From: Yinghuangia sp035454725 | GTDB taxonomy: Bacteria; Actinomycetota; Actinomycetes; Streptomycetales; Streptomycetaceae | DNA: 64,000 nt | Assembly (NCBI RefSeq): GCF_051388935.1 | Contig: NZ_JBPKBI010000002.1 | Location: 558,001-622,000 of the forward strand | Direction of reading: 5' to 3' | Part shown: positions 34,570 to 43,186 of the stretch, one piece after another | Numbering within the stretch: the first letter of the stretch is position 1 | Layout: every line of letters begins with the position of its first letter | The notes under the pieces: generated by a model | The model's input: the letters and a program-made list of their open reading frames with translations, nothing else | Told to the model about the DNA's origin: nothing | Database searches by the model: none | Program-made: the position numbers and the translations under genes

Positions 34570-34857
34570 TCAGAAGGCGTCGTCGAGGCCGATCGCGAAC
34601 GCGGCTTCGAGATCGTGCCGGGAGTAGGTGCGGAACGCGATGTGCGTCTCGGTGTGGAGTACCCCGGGCACCTTGTTGAGGCGTCCGGGGATGACTTCCG
34701 CGAGTTCGTCGTGCTCGCGGACCCGGACCATCGCGACCAGGTCGAATTCGCCGGTCACGGAGTACACCTCGCTCACGGCGTCGATCGCGGTGATCGCCTC
34801 GGCGATCTCCGGAATACGGTCGACGGCGGCCTTTACGTGCACGATCGCGGTGATCAC
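34570..34857 (-). CDS. Lrp/AsnC ligand-binding (RAM) domain protein
   Basis: A 95-residue protein that consists of only the effector-binding beta-alpha-beta-beta-alpha-beta domain of Lrp/AsnC regulators (ITAIVHVKAAVDRIPEIAEAI, YSVTGEFDLVAMVRV). There is no helix-turn-helix. Such stand-alone proteins bind amino acids and form ring oligomers in other species. It starts with GTG at 34857. It converges on the aminotransferase gene and lies 60 bases downstream of the exonuclease gene. Confidence 0.88.
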   Translation of the reverse strand: MITAIVHVKAAVDRIPEIAEAITAIDAVSEVYSVTGEFDLVAMVRVREHDELAEVIPGRLNKVPGVLHTETHIAFRTYSRHDLEAAFAIGLDDAF

Positions 34858-34917
34858 AGCGGCTGTCTCTCCTCGGGCCGGGCGGGGCTTACGAGACTAT
34901 CGGGCCGACCGAGTCGA

Positions 34918-35700
34918 TCAGCCGTTCGGCCCGGGGGATGTTCCTGTGGCCGTGCCCACGGGGCCGGGATCGCTCGGGTGTGCGGTGCAGCGGAGCAACC
35001 CGGACAGGTCGTGCACACCGGCACGGCGCAGGCGCGCGATGAGCGCGCGCAGGATATGAGCCGTGGCACGGGCGTCGGCGGTGGCCCGGTGCGCGGACGG
35101 CGCGGGGGAGTCGAACAACTGCGCGAGGGTGGGGAGTTTGTAGTTGGCCACCTCACCGCGCGACACCAGGGTGCGGGCGAGCTCCAGTGTGTCGACGACG
35201 ACCAGGTGCGGCCAGGGTTCACCGCAGGATGCGCAGGCCGCGCGCAGGAAGCCGATGTCGAACGGCGCGTTGTGGGCGACCAGTACGGCGTCCCGCGCGA
35301 ACTCGTGGAAGGCGGGCAGCACATCGCGAAGCGGTGGTGCGTGCATCACCATCGCGTCCGATATGCCGGTGAGCGTCGTGATGAAGGCCGGCACCGGCAC
35401 GCCGGGTGTGACCAGCGTCGCGAACTCGCCCAGTACGTCGCCGCCGCGCAGCCGCACGGCGGCAATCTCGGTGATCCGGTCGCGCTCCGCGTCGAGGCCG
35501 GTCGTCTCCAAGTCGACGACCACGAATATCTGGTGGTCCAACGGTATGCCGCGGTTCCGCCCGGCGGACGCGTTTCGCACCGCGTGCGTCGGTTCGGTAC
35601 TGTCCGGCGCGGGGCCGTCCGACCATGGCGGAGCCACGTCGTACGAACCTGGTCGCGGCACGGGCACGGGCGCTGGTGGTCCGGACGCGTGGCTGCTCAT
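34918..35700 (-). CDS. DEDD-family 3'-5' exonuclease
   Basis: A 260-residue protein with an N-terminal Pro-rich segment of about 55 residues and a DnaQ-like exonuclease domain. Exo I is VVVDLETTGLD, Exo II is VLVAHNAPFDIGFL, and Exo III contains HRATADARATAHI, giving the Asp-Glu-Asp-Asp metal ligands with a final His (DEDDh). It could be a proofreading-like or RNase-T-like enzyme; the DNA polymerase III epsilon type is the closest match. The ATG at 35700 is the best family-compatible start. It is upstream of the RAM-domain gene on the same strand. Confidence 0.86.
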   Translation of the reverse strand: MSSHASGPPAPVPVPRPGSYDVAPPWSDGPAPDSTEPTHAVRNASAGRNRGIPLDHQIFVVVDLETTGLDAERDRITEIAAVRLRGGDVLGEFATLVTPGVPVPAFITTLTGISDAMVMHAPPLRDVLPAFHEFARDAVLVAHNAPFDIGFLRAACASCGEPWPHLVVVDTLELARTLVSRGEVANYKLPTLAQLFDSPAPSAHRATADARATAHILRALIARLRRAGVHDLSGLLRCTAHPSDPGPVGTATGTSPGPNG

Positions 35701-35865
35701 GCCGCGAACGGTACGGATCCGCCCTGACACGGACGCGGACGCCCTCCCGGCAGGTCGCCCGGCGGCGGCGCGGGATGATGGTGGGCGGTCCGCCACAGAC
35801 CCCGGGGAAGCCCCCGGACACTCCAGGGCGCAATTGGCCCCGTAACGACCGAAAGAGGAACGTCC

Positions 35866-36123
35866 ATGTCGGTCCCAGCCCCCACCGGTGCGACGCGGTG
35901 GCGCTGCTCGCTGTGCGGCAACCTGACGCGGTTCGACGTGACCCGGACCACCCGGGCGGTGGAGTTCGTCCACCTCGACCTCGCGGGTGAGCCCCGGGTC
36001 GACGAGCGCGAGGTGCTGGAGGACACGATCGAGTCGGTGCGCTGCCGCTGGTGCAACGCCACCGACTCGGTGCAGTTGGTTCCGCGCCCCGGCGCGGAGA
36101 ACGACGGGCCGATCGCGGACTGA
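35866..36123 (+). CDS. Small zinc-ribbon-like protein
   Basis: An 85-residue protein with two cysteine knuckles, CSLCGN (about residue 14) and CRWCN (about residue 60), the pattern of a zinc ribbon. Between them is an acidic stretch (HLDLAGEPRVDERE). The ATG follows GAGGA. It is divergent from the exonuclease. No partner is evident; a role as a nucleic-acid or protein binder is possible but only a pattern guess. Confidence 0.78.
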   Translation: MSVPAPTGATRWRCSLCGNLTRFDVTRTTRAVEFVHLDLAGEPRVDEREVLEDTIESVRCRWCNATDSVQLVPRPGAENDGPIAD

Positions 36124-36597
36124 CGCCGACGGGGCGGCCCGTCGGTACCGCCGAGACGGCGTCTTCCCCGGTCAGCGGGCCGATCCCGGCGGCGTTGGCC
36201 GGACAGAGCACGCGATGACACACAGACTCGCCGGACCCGCGCCGCACACCCGAGCGGCGCGGGTCGGGTGTTTCGGCTGTCCGGCGGCGGGTCCGCCGAC
36301 GATCCGGGCCGCGCCGCTTCGGACGGCCGTACGACGCCGGGCCGCCGCGTTCGAACAACCCGTCGAACAGGCGGTGTTTCGGCGTGGTGTGGCACTTTGG
36401 GGTGGCGGGAGCCGTACCCGACACGGCACTCTTGCGGGCCGGACCCCCTTCCGGGGCGTGACCGTTGCGCCGTTTGTGCATCGGTTCCGCATCGGCTCGG
36501 GGAGGCGTGTCCACCCATTCGGGCGGGCAGGCCATGATCAGGAGCAACCGAACCGGCCCGGCGAGGGGAGACCGGGCGCAGACCAACCGGAGGACCA
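36124..36597. other. Intergenic stretch, terminator plus upstream region of the NYN gene
   Basis: 474 bases with the hairpin at 36126-36145 and otherwise no credible gene. Several long frames here are high-GC shadows (Arg/Pro/Ala-rich, no ribosome site). The last part supplies the leader of the NYN-domain gene. Confidence 0.5.
36126..36145 (+). terminator. Terminator hairpin after the zinc-ribbon gene
   Basis: A perfect 8-bp stem (36126-36133 with 36138-36145) and a four-base loop start three bases past the stop codon. There is no T-run. Confidence 0.65.
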
Positions 36598-38346
36598 GTG
36601 GGAGAGTCGGACACACGAGCGGAGACAGGGCACCGCGCCCACGACTCCGTCACGTCCGCCCCCGGGTCCGGAATCGCCTGGACGCCCGCGCCCGGCAGGC
36701 ACGAGGCCGTGTGGCGTTCCCCCGGTGAGTCCGCCGATGCCGCTGCGGGCGCTTCGGGCACACGGTCGGGCGATGCGGGAGTGGCGCGCGACGGTGAGTC
36801 CTTGGGCCGCACCGCGGAACAGCGCACATCGGGGCCGTCGCACGCCGCCGAAGTATCCGATGGTGCCGAGGCGTCGGGCGGCGACGTGTCCGGTGCCGAG
36901 CGGAACGGTGCCGGGGCCGGGTCCGCCGGCGACGCCTCGACCGACGACGCCCCGGACCCCGGTGGCAACGAGTCGTCCGGCGAGCGGTCGGATGACACCG
37001 AAGCCTCCGCTCCCTCAGGCAACGACCACGACGAGCCGGAAGCGCCGCGCGGTCCCTTGCCGGACGGTGTGCGCCAGCGCGTCATCGCGCTGGCGGCCGA
37101 CGGCCTCGGGGCCATGACGCCCGATGAGATCCCGGTCCCGTTGCGGCAGTTCGCACGGTTCACACCGTCACGCCGGGCCAAGCTCGCGGCGACACCGCTG
37201 GCCGGCGCACTGGAGAACGATCCGGTGTTCCGGCAGCGCATAGCGGAGCGGTTGCGCCGCGGGCTGCCTGATCTGGCCGCCGCGTTGGAGGCCGGGCGCC
37301 CGCCCGCCGCCGCGGATCCGCTGGATGTGGCCGCCGCGGCCTATCTGCTGCGGCCGCGCGGTTGGACGGAACTGCTGGACATCGCGGGACAGGCCGCCGA
37401 GAAGGCGGCCCAGGACCGGGCGGGGGCGGAGGCCGCCGCGGTGGTCGACCGCCTGGAGGCCGAATTGGGCGCGTTGCGCGCCTCGGCTCGGGCGGAGCAG
37501 GAGAGGCTGCGCGCCGACCTCGACCAGGCGCGCAAGGAGGCCGAGCAGTTGCGGCGCCAGGTGCGCGGCCTCCAGGGCGGCGCGAAGCACGCCGAGAAGG
37601 AGGCCAAGCGCGCGCAAGCGGAGTTGGCGGCCGTGCGGTCCGAGGCCCAGGCGGCGATCGCGGCGGCGGACAAGGAGGCACGGCGGTTGCGCAGTCGCGT
37701 CTCGGAGGCCGAGTCGGCGTTGGAGGCGAGCCGCCGGGCCGCGCGTGAGGGCCGCAGCATGGAGGACACCCGCGTACGCCTGCTGCTCGACACCGTGTTG
37801 GAGGCCGCACAGGGCCTGCGCAGGGAACTCGCGCTGCCGCCGGTCGGCATGCGGCCCGCCGACACCGTCGACGCGGTGGCGCCCGAGGGGGCGAGCCCGA
37901 AGGACATCGCCAAACGCGCGCTTGAGGGCGACGACCCCGCGGTGCTCGACCAGTTGCTGAGTCTGCCGCAGGCGCACCTGGTCATCGACGGCTACAACGT
38001 CACCAAGACGGGTTATCCGTCACTCGCGCTCTCGGAGCAACGTGTGCGGTTGCTCGGCGGGCTCGCGGTGATCGCGGCGCAGACCGGGTGTGAGATCACG
38101 TGCGTTTTCGACGGCGCGCAATTGGACGCACCGGTGTTGCTTGCCCCGCCGCGCGGGGTGCGGGTCCGTTTCAGCAAGGCGGGGGAGACCGCGGACGAGT
38201 TGATCCGCCGCCTGGTGCGCGCGGAGCCTCTGGGGCGCCCGGTCATCGTCGTCTCCTCCGACCGCGAGGTGGCGGACGGCGTGCGCCGAGCGGGCGCGCG
38301 TCCGGTGCCGTCGACCATGTTGCTGCGGCGGCTCGCCCGAGGGTGA
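36598..38346 (+). CDS. NYN-domain (YacP-like) RNA-binding/nuclease protein with long acidic N-terminus
   Basis: A 582-residue protein. Residues 1-150 are a low-complexity Gly/Ser/Asp/Glu/Ala region. A helical middle (about 150-290) is followed by a coiled coil (about 285-390, rich in Glu/Arg/Lys/Ala), and the C-terminal NYN domain (from about 460) contains AHLVIDGYNVTKTGYP, CVFDGAQLDAP and VVSSDREVADG, carrying the acidic residues of PIN-like nucleases. YacP/Rae1 in Bacillus cleaves ribosome-bound mRNA, which suggests RNA turnover here. The GTG start is preceded by GGAGG. The acidic N-terminus looks longer than in the streptomycete homologues I recall. Confidence 0.85.
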   Translation: MGESDTRAETGHRAHDSVTSAPGSGIAWTPAPGRHEAVWRSPGESADAAAGASGTRSGDAGVARDGESLGRTAEQRTSGPSHAAEVSDGAEASGGDVSGAERNGAGAGSAGDASTDDAPDPGGNESSGERSDDTEASAPSGNDHDEPEAPRGPLPDGVRQRVIALAADGLGAMTPDEIPVPLRQFARFTPSRRAKLAATPLAGALENDPVFRQRIAERLRRGLPDLAAALEAGRPPAAADPLDVAAAAYLLRPRGWTELLDIAGQAAEKAAQDRAGAEAAAVVDRLEAELGALRASARAEQERLRADLDQARKEAEQLRRQVRGLQGGAKHAEKEAKRAQAELAAVRSEAQAAIAAADKEARRLRSRVSEAESALEASRRAAREGRSMEDTRVRLLLDTVLEAAQGLRRELALPPVGMRPADTVDAVAPEGASPKDIAKRALEGDDPAVLDQLLSLPQAHLVIDGYNVTKTGYPSLALSEQRVRLLGGLAVIAAQTGCEITCVFDGAQLDAPVLLAPPRGVRVRFSKAGETADELIRRLVRAEPLGRPVIVVSSDREVADGVRRAGARPVPSTMLLRRLARG

Positions 38347-38496
38347 CCGCGCGTCGGGTGTGCACGGGCGACCGTGTGTCGGCACGTCCCCATCTGGTCG
38401 TGAGTGGCCCACATGTGACGTTGTGTCAGTGCCCGTACCTACCGTGTTTTCCGTTGGCGGTGCCCCACCGGAACGCAACGGAAGGGATGGGCGACC

Positions 38497-38925
38497 ATGC
38501 GGGTCTGCTGCCGTACGTGCCGTGCCCTGGGTCCGGCGTGTGCTGAATGTGTCGTTCCATCGATTCTCGATGGAAAATCGGACTTTTCATCTCAATCAAG
38601 TGAACGGGGTGAAATCGCTCGGGCCTGTCGGCACGCGCCGGTCGAAGTGGGGTATCCCACAAGTCGCCGATCCGTCACCGATAAGGGTGATTTGCCCGGA
38701 GCGCGCAAAATGGGAGCCGGCGGATGCTTCGAGCTTGCGCCCGCGACGGTCGAGCGCATCACGATGCTTGCTGAAGTTGATCTTTGCGCGCCTTTGCGCT
38801 ATGACCCTGACCTGCGCGAAGGCCCTCCCGAACCGCCTGCGGTCGATCCACCGGCCGACAATGCCGGCCCGGGGGAACCGCGTAGGAAACCGCCGAGAAA
38901 GTATGAACAAATGGCTGCACTGTGA
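38497..38925 (+). CDS. Possible small cysteine-rich protein, unlike neighbours in codon use
   Basis: A 142-residue frame starting MRVCCRTCRALGPACAEC, with a CX2C-X6-CX2C pattern (C5, C8, C15, C18) that could bind zinc. Its centre is polar (FELAPATVERITMLAEVD) and its end Pro-rich and basic (PRRKPPRKYEQMAAL). Only about half of its codons end in G or C, against nearly all in adjacent genes, so it is either foreign, rapidly evolving or not a gene. GGAAGG lies about 13 bases before the ATG, a weak site. No family is recognised. Confidence 0.3.
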   Translation: MRVCCRTCRALGPACAECVVPSILDGKSDFSSQSSERGEIARACRHAPVEVGYPTSRRSVTDKGDLPGARKMGAGGCFELAPATVERITMLAEVDLCAPLRYDPDLREGPPEPPAVDPPADNAGPGEPRRKPPRKYEQMAAL

Positions 38926-38988
38926 AGTGAAGCCCTTCATCTCGATCGGCGATTTTTGTGTTTCCCTCGTAAAACTTTTCGGATTGAT

Positions 38989-39018
38989 TTGAACGGATCA
39001 AGGCCGGGTCACTAATGT
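38989..39018 (+). promoter_or_regulatory. Promoter of the ydaO-riboswitch transcript
   Basis: TTGAAC (38989-38994) and TAATGT (39013-39018) are spaced 18 bases, close to the housekeeping sigma consensus. Transcription would start near 39025, ahead of the riboswitch. Confidence 0.6.
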
Positions 39019-39069
39019 CTCCGGCTGGGTGCCTGCGAAGTCGACCGTCCATCCGGGACGGTGGCGGGC

Positions 39070-39212
39070 CCCACCGCCGAGTCCGGGGAAGTCGACGTGA
39101 GGACCGATCCGGAACCGGGGAACCAACTCCCCCCGGGGTGAATCGGCACGGGTTTCCCGTGCCGTAGGGCATCTTCCGGCCCGAACCCGTCAGCTCACCC
39201 GGTAGGCGGCCG
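39070..39212 (+). ncRNA. Cyclic di-AMP riboswitch (ydaO-yuaA type)
   Basis: A structured leader with the class signature: CCGGGGAACCA, GGGGTGAATCGG, a variable hairpin (39145-39163, 8-bp stem), GTAGGGC, and CCCGAACCCGTCAGCTCACC followed by GGTAGGCGG. The closing stem pairs CCGCC (39074-39078) with GGCGG (39205-39209). The class binds cyclic di-AMP and turns genes off; in actinobacteria it commonly precedes cell-wall hydrolases, as here. Confidence 0.9.
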
Positions 39213-39236
39213 TGAGGGAAGAAGGAGTTCGCCTTC

Positions 39237-40364
39237 GTGGCGTCCCACCGACGGCCCAAGAAGCCGAGCAAGGCACGCGTCGGCGTGCTCACCGCCGCCG
39301 CGGCCACCGCAGTCGCCCTGTCCTCGGGCACGAGCCAGGCCGACCCCGCCCAGACCAAAGACCAGGTCAAGGCGCAGATCAAGACGCTGAACCACGAGGC
39401 GGAGATCGCCACCGAGGAGTTCAACGGCTTCCAGGAGAAGACCGAGAAGCTCCAGGCCCAGGTGGAGCAGGTCCAAGAGCGGATCGTCAAGGAGCAGTCG
39501 GACCTCATCGCTCTCCAGAGCACCATGGGCCAGTTCGTCAGCGCGCAGTACCGCAGCGCGGGCCTCGCCCCGTCCCTTCAGCTCATGCTGTCCGAGGAGC
39601 CGGACGACTACCTGGCCAAGGTGTCGGCCCTCGACCAGATGAACGCTCAGCAGGCCGAGGCGCTCAAGCAGCTCCAGACCAAGAAGCGGATCCTCGACCA
39701 GGAGCGCGCCGAGGCATCGCAGACGCTCGGCGATCTGGAGGAGACCCGAAAGAACCTCACCGCCAAGAAGGCGGAGATCGAGGCGAAGCTCCAGAAGGCG
39801 CAAGCCCTTCTGAACACCCTCACGGCGGCCGAGCGCGAAGCGCTGCTGGCGGAGGAAGGCCACGGCGAGGAGGAAGAGAAGGCGTCGCGCGACGAAGAGC
39901 GCACCACGCCGTCGCCCACCGCGTCCCCCTCCTCGTCGCCGACGAAGACTCCGACGAGCAAGCCGACGACTGCGACCTCCACGACCACGACGCCGTCGAC
40001 CACGGTCCCGGTCAGCGGGCGTGCGGGAGCCGCCGTGGCCGCCGCCGCCGCTCAGCTCGGCAAGCCCTACGTCTACGGCGCGACCGGGCCCAGCTCGTTC
40101 GACTGCTCGGGGCTCACCGGCTACGCGTGGAAGCAGGCCGGCGTCGCGCTGCCGCGTACCTCGCAGGGCCAGGCCGGTGCGGGGCGCAGCGTCCCGGTCA
40201 GCCAGATCCAGCCCGGCGACCTGGTCATCTACTACAGCGGCATGTCGCACGTGGGGATCTACGCCGGCAACGGCCAGATCATCCACGCACCGCGCACCGG
40301 CAGCACCGTGCGGTACGCGCCGCTCAACTCGATGCCCGTCGTCAAGGTCGTGCGCGTCTCCTGA
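39237..40364 (+). CDS. Secreted NlpC/P60 peptidoglycan endopeptidase (RipA-like)
   Basis: A 375-residue exported hydrolase that cuts the stem peptide of peptidoglycan. A signal peptide (about residues 1-35, ending near SQA) is followed by a coiled-coil regulatory region (about 40-215), a Ser/Thr/Pro linker, and an NlpC/P60 domain with C290 (FDCSG), H338 (SHVGIY) and H350 (IIHAP). The GTG start has GAAGGAG upstream. The cyclic di-AMP riboswitch upstream ties its expression to cell-wall or osmotic state. A terminator follows at 40379-40398. Confidence 0.92.
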   Translation: MASHRRPKKPSKARVGVLTAAAATAVALSSGTSQADPAQTKDQVKAQIKTLNHEAEIATEEFNGFQEKTEKLQAQVEQVQERIVKEQSDLIALQSTMGQFVSAQYRSAGLAPSLQLMLSEEPDDYLAKVSALDQMNAQQAEALKQLQTKKRILDQERAEASQTLGDLEETRKNLTAKKAEIEAKLQKAQALLNTLTAAEREALLAEEGHGEEEEKASRDEERTTPSPTASPSSSPTKTPTSKPTTATSTTTTPSTTVPVSGRAGAAVAAAAAQLGKPYVYGATGPSSFDCSGLTGYAWKQAGVALPRTSQGQAGAGRSVPVSQIQPGDLVIYYSGMSHVGIYAGNGQIIHAPRTGSTVRYAPLNSMPVVKVVRVS

Positions 40365-40378
40365 CGTCCCGCGCCGCA

Positions 40379-40398
40379 GCCCGGGGCTTCCCCCGGGC
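40379..40398 (+). terminator. Terminator hairpin after the NlpC/P60 gene
   Basis: A perfect 8-bp stem (GCCCGGGG with CCCCGGGC) and a four-base loop lie 14 bases past the stop. There is no T-run. Confidence 0.65.
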
Positions 40399-40445
40399 GG
40401 CACGCTCGGCAGGTGCCCTGACGTGCTGTCTCGTACGATCGCTGG

Positions 40446-41849
40446 GTGGACGACCGGAGCCTGAGCGAGCGACGGATCCCGCGGTGGCTCGTGGTTCTCG
40501 TGGTCTTCACCGCCACGGTGGCACTCGGGCTCACCCTGGGAGTCCTCGGCCTGGGCTCGTCCGACCAGCGCCGCGCCGGACCGTCCGTGCCGACCGCGCC
40601 GCCGACTGCCGACCCGCGCGCGGGAACGGACGGCCGACCCGCGGACGCGGCACAGCAGACGAAGGACCAGGCGGAGATCACCAGCCTGCTCGACCGGCGG
40701 GCCGCCGCCTTCCGGGACCGCGACCGGGCGGCTTTCCTCGCGACGATCGACCCGCGCGCGCCTGCGTTCCGCGATGCGCAGGGGGCGGCGTTCGACAACG
40801 CCGCCCACGTGCCGTTCGCCTCGTGGGAGTACGACATCGTCGAGGCCGGCGCGTTCGCGCTCACCGATGCCCGCCGCACGGAGCTGGGCGGCACCGCGAC
40901 GGCCACCGCACACGTGGATCTGGTCTACCGCATCGCCGATTTCGACGCCGCGCCGGTCCGCAGCGCGCAGTACTTGACCTTCGTGGCCCGCGACGGCGCG
41001 TGGTATCTCGCGGCCGACGGCGACGGCGCCCCAGGCGGCCTGCACGGCAGTGTCCAGGCCTGGGACCTCGGCCCCGTCCACGTGCTCCGCACCGATATCG
41101 GCATCGTCCTGGGCATCGGCGGCCAGGCGGCGGAACTGCCCTCGTACCAAAAGGACATCGAGACCGCCGTCGTCGACGTCGGGGAGGTCTGGGGCGGCGA
41201 GTGGCCGGGCAAGACGGTCGTCGTGGTCCCGGCCGACCAGGCGCAGATGGCCCGGCTGCTGGGCGCGGAGCCGCAGCAGTACGCGCGGATCGCCGCCGTC
41301 ACCACCGGCGAACGCGGCGCGTCCGCCGAGGGCGCCGCCGCCGACCGGGTGATCGTCAACCCCGACGCCTTCCGCGAACTCGGTGCCGTGGAAAGGCGGG
41401 TTGTGATGACCCACGAGATCACCCACGTCGCAAGCCGCGCGTTCACCCGCAACTGGACGCCCACATGGCTGTCCGAGGGCTTCGCGGACTACGTCGGGTA
41501 TCTCGACTCGGGGCAGAGCGTCCGCAGCGCGGCCCCGGAACTGCGCCGCGACATCCTCGACGGCAAAGTGCCGCAATCGCTGCCCGCCGACGAGCAGTTC
41601 ACCACGACGCACGAGGCCCTGCCGCAGGCGTACGAGATGGGCTGGCTCGCGTGCCGGCTCATCGCCGAGCGCTGGGGTGAGGCCAAGCTCGTGGAGTTCT
41701 ACCGGGCGGTGGGGGGCCCGCCCGCGAACGGCAGCGGTCCGCCGGACCAACAGGCCCGCCTCGCCGAGGCGTTCAACGGTGTCCTGGGCACCACGCCGGA
41801 CGACTTCACGCGCGCGTGGGTCGCGTACATCACCGCGCAGGTCCAATAG
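40446..41849 (+). CDS. Membrane-anchored gluzincin-type metallopeptidase (peptidase MA-like)
   Basis: A 467-residue protein with one N-terminal membrane helix (about residues 13-37), a Pro/Ala linker, an NTF2-like region with RRAAAFRDRDRAAFLATIDP, and a C-terminal zinc-protease domain. The zinc motif is MTHEITHVASR (HExxH), with the third ligand probably in LSEGFADYVGYL. The active domain should face outward. The substrate is unknown. The M48 protease gene follows 47 bases later on the same strand, so two membrane proteases are adjacent. Confidence 0.84.
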   Translation: MDDRSLSERRIPRWLVVLVVFTATVALGLTLGVLGLGSSDQRRAGPSVPTAPPTADPRAGTDGRPADAAQQTKDQAEITSLLDRRAAAFRDRDRAAFLATIDPRAPAFRDAQGAAFDNAAHVPFASWEYDIVEAGAFALTDARRTELGGTATATAHVDLVYRIADFDAAPVRSAQYLTFVARDGAWYLAADGDGAPGGLHGSVQAWDLGPVHVLRTDIGIVLGIGGQAAELPSYQKDIETAVVDVGEVWGGEWPGKTVVVVPADQAQMARLLGAEPQQYARIAAVTTGERGASAEGAAADRVIVNPDAFRELGAVERRVVMTHEITHVASRAFTRNWTPTWLSEGFADYVGYLDSGQSVRSAAPELRRDILDGKVPQSLPADEQFTTTHEALPQAYEMGWLACRLIAERWGEAKLVEFYRAVGGPPANGSGPPDQQARLAEAFNGVLGTTPDDFTRAWVAYITAQVQ

Positions 41850-41896
41850 GCCGGGGGCGCGGCATACGCTGTATCCCGGGGAGGGGAAACCGACCG

Positions 41897-43186
41897 ATGG
41901 CCGGTCAGAAAGTGCTCGTCATATGCCTCGGCGTCACCGCGGCCGTGCTGCTGGTGGCGCTCGTGGTCACCACCCCGTGGCGGCCGCTGCCCGACATCCC
42001 GGGTGGTTCGGTCGCACCCGACGCGGCACGCGACTTCAGCACCGCCGAGATCGCGCGCGGACGTGCGCTCGCCGAGCAGTCCCGACCGCCGGTCTACCTG
42101 TCGATGGCGCTGTCGCTCGCCGTGTCGCTCCTGCTCGGCCTCACTCCGGTGGGCGCGCGTCTGGTCACCGCCGTCGCGCGGCCGCTCGGCGGCGGCTGGG
42201 TCTGGCAGGTCCTGCTCGGCGGCCTGGTCCTCCTGCTGATCGGCCGGGCGGTCGCCCTGCCGTTCGACGCGCGCCTTGAGGTCGTCCGCCGCCGGCACGG
42301 GCTGTCGGTGCAGACGTGGGGCGGCTGGTGGCTCGACGCCGCCAAGGGCTTCGCGATGTCGTCCGGGCTGGTACTCGCCGTGCTGGTCGCCCTGTTCGCG
42401 CTGGTACGCCACTGGCCGCGCGCCGGCTGGCCCATCGCGGCGGGCATCGGCGCGCTGCTCGTCGTCGTGCTGTCGTTCCTCTACCCGCTCGTGGTGGAAC
42501 CCGCGTTCAACAAGTTCCACTCGATGCCGGAAGGGCCGCTGCGCACATCCCTGCTCGAACTCGCCGAGAAGGACGGCGTCCCCGTCGACGACGTGCTCGT
42601 CGCGGACGCCTCCCGGCGCACCACCGCCCTCAACGCGTACGTCTCAGGGTTCGGCTCGACCCGCCGTATCGTCGTCTATGACACGACGGTGAAATCGGCG
42701 TCACAGCGCGAGATCGAGCTGATCACCGCGCACGAGCTCGGCCACGCCAAGCGCAACGACGTGCTGCACGGCACCCTCATCGGCGCCGCCGGCATGGCCA
42801 CGGGCATCTGCGTGGTCGGGCTGCTGATGTCCTGGCGGCCCCTGCTGCGCCGCGCCTCGGCCGATGGTGCCGGCGACCCCCGCGCCCTCGCGCTGCTGCT
42901 CGCCGTGGCCGCGGTGGTGACGACCGTCTCGGGCCCGGCGCAGATGCTGGTCAGCCGTCGGCTGGAGGCGAGGGCCGACGTCCACGCCCTCGACCTCACC
43001 CGCGACCCCGAGGGCTTCGCCGCGATGCAGCGCCGCCTCGCGCTCACCAACCGTGCGAACCTCACCCCGAACCCTGTGCTTCACGCGCTGTTCGCGTCGC
43101 ATCCGGCAGCGGCCCAGCGGATCGCGCTGGCACGGGACTGGGCGAAACTGAACGGGGTGCCGGAGCCCGCTGATCTGCGGCCTTGA
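41897..43186 (+). CDS. M48-family integral membrane metalloprotease (Ste24/HtpX-like)
   Basis: A 429-residue membrane zinc protease: several membrane spans, an N-terminal Ste24-like region (RPPVYLSMALSLAVSLLLG), the zinc motif ITAHELGHAKRND, and the third ligand in RRLEARADVHALD. Members remove or clip C-terminal or misfolded membrane proteins. The ATG at 41897 follows GAGGGG at a long spacing. Its last 125 bases overlap, on the opposite strand, the end of the mannosyltransferase gene. Confidence 0.9.
   Translation: MAGQKVLVICLGVTAAVLLVALVVTTPWRPLPDIPGGSVAPDAARDFSTAEIARGRALAEQSRPPVYLSMALSLAVSLLLGLTPVGARLVTAVARPLGGGWVWQVLLGGLVLLLIGRAVALPFDARLEVVRRRHGLSVQTWGGWWLDAAKGFAMSSGLVLAVLVALFALVRHWPRAGWPIAAGIGALLVVVLSFLYPLVVEPAFNKFHSMPEGPLRTSLLELAEKDGVPVDDVLVADASRRTTALNAYVSGFGSTRRIVVYDTTVKSASQREIELITAHELGHAKRNDVLHGTLIGAAGMATGICVVGLLMSWRPLLRRASADGAGDPRALALLLAVAAVVTTVSGPAQMLVSRRLEARADVHALDLTRDPEGFAAMQRRLALTNRANLTPNPVLHALFASHPAAAQRIALARDWAKLNGVPEPADLRP

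Larger units (their letters stand above)
38347..39236. other. Long intergenic region with lower GC, promoter and riboswitch
   Basis: 890 bases between the NYN gene and the NlpC/P60 gene. The stretch 38540-39000 is visibly less GC-rich than the rest of the window. It contains a possible small gene (38497-38925), a promoter (38989-39018), a hairpin (39044-39062) and the ydaO-type riboswitch (39070-39212). Confidence 0.7.

Noticed and set aside
36172..36492. 106-residue minus-strand frame in the spacer before the NYN gene
   Set aside because: Arg/Pro/Cys-rich with no ribosome site or pattern; typical non-coding high-GC frame.
38596..38940. 114-residue minus-strand frame in the low-GC spacer
   Set aside because: No ribosome site and no recognisable fold; the plus-strand frame at 38497 is the better, still weak, candidate.
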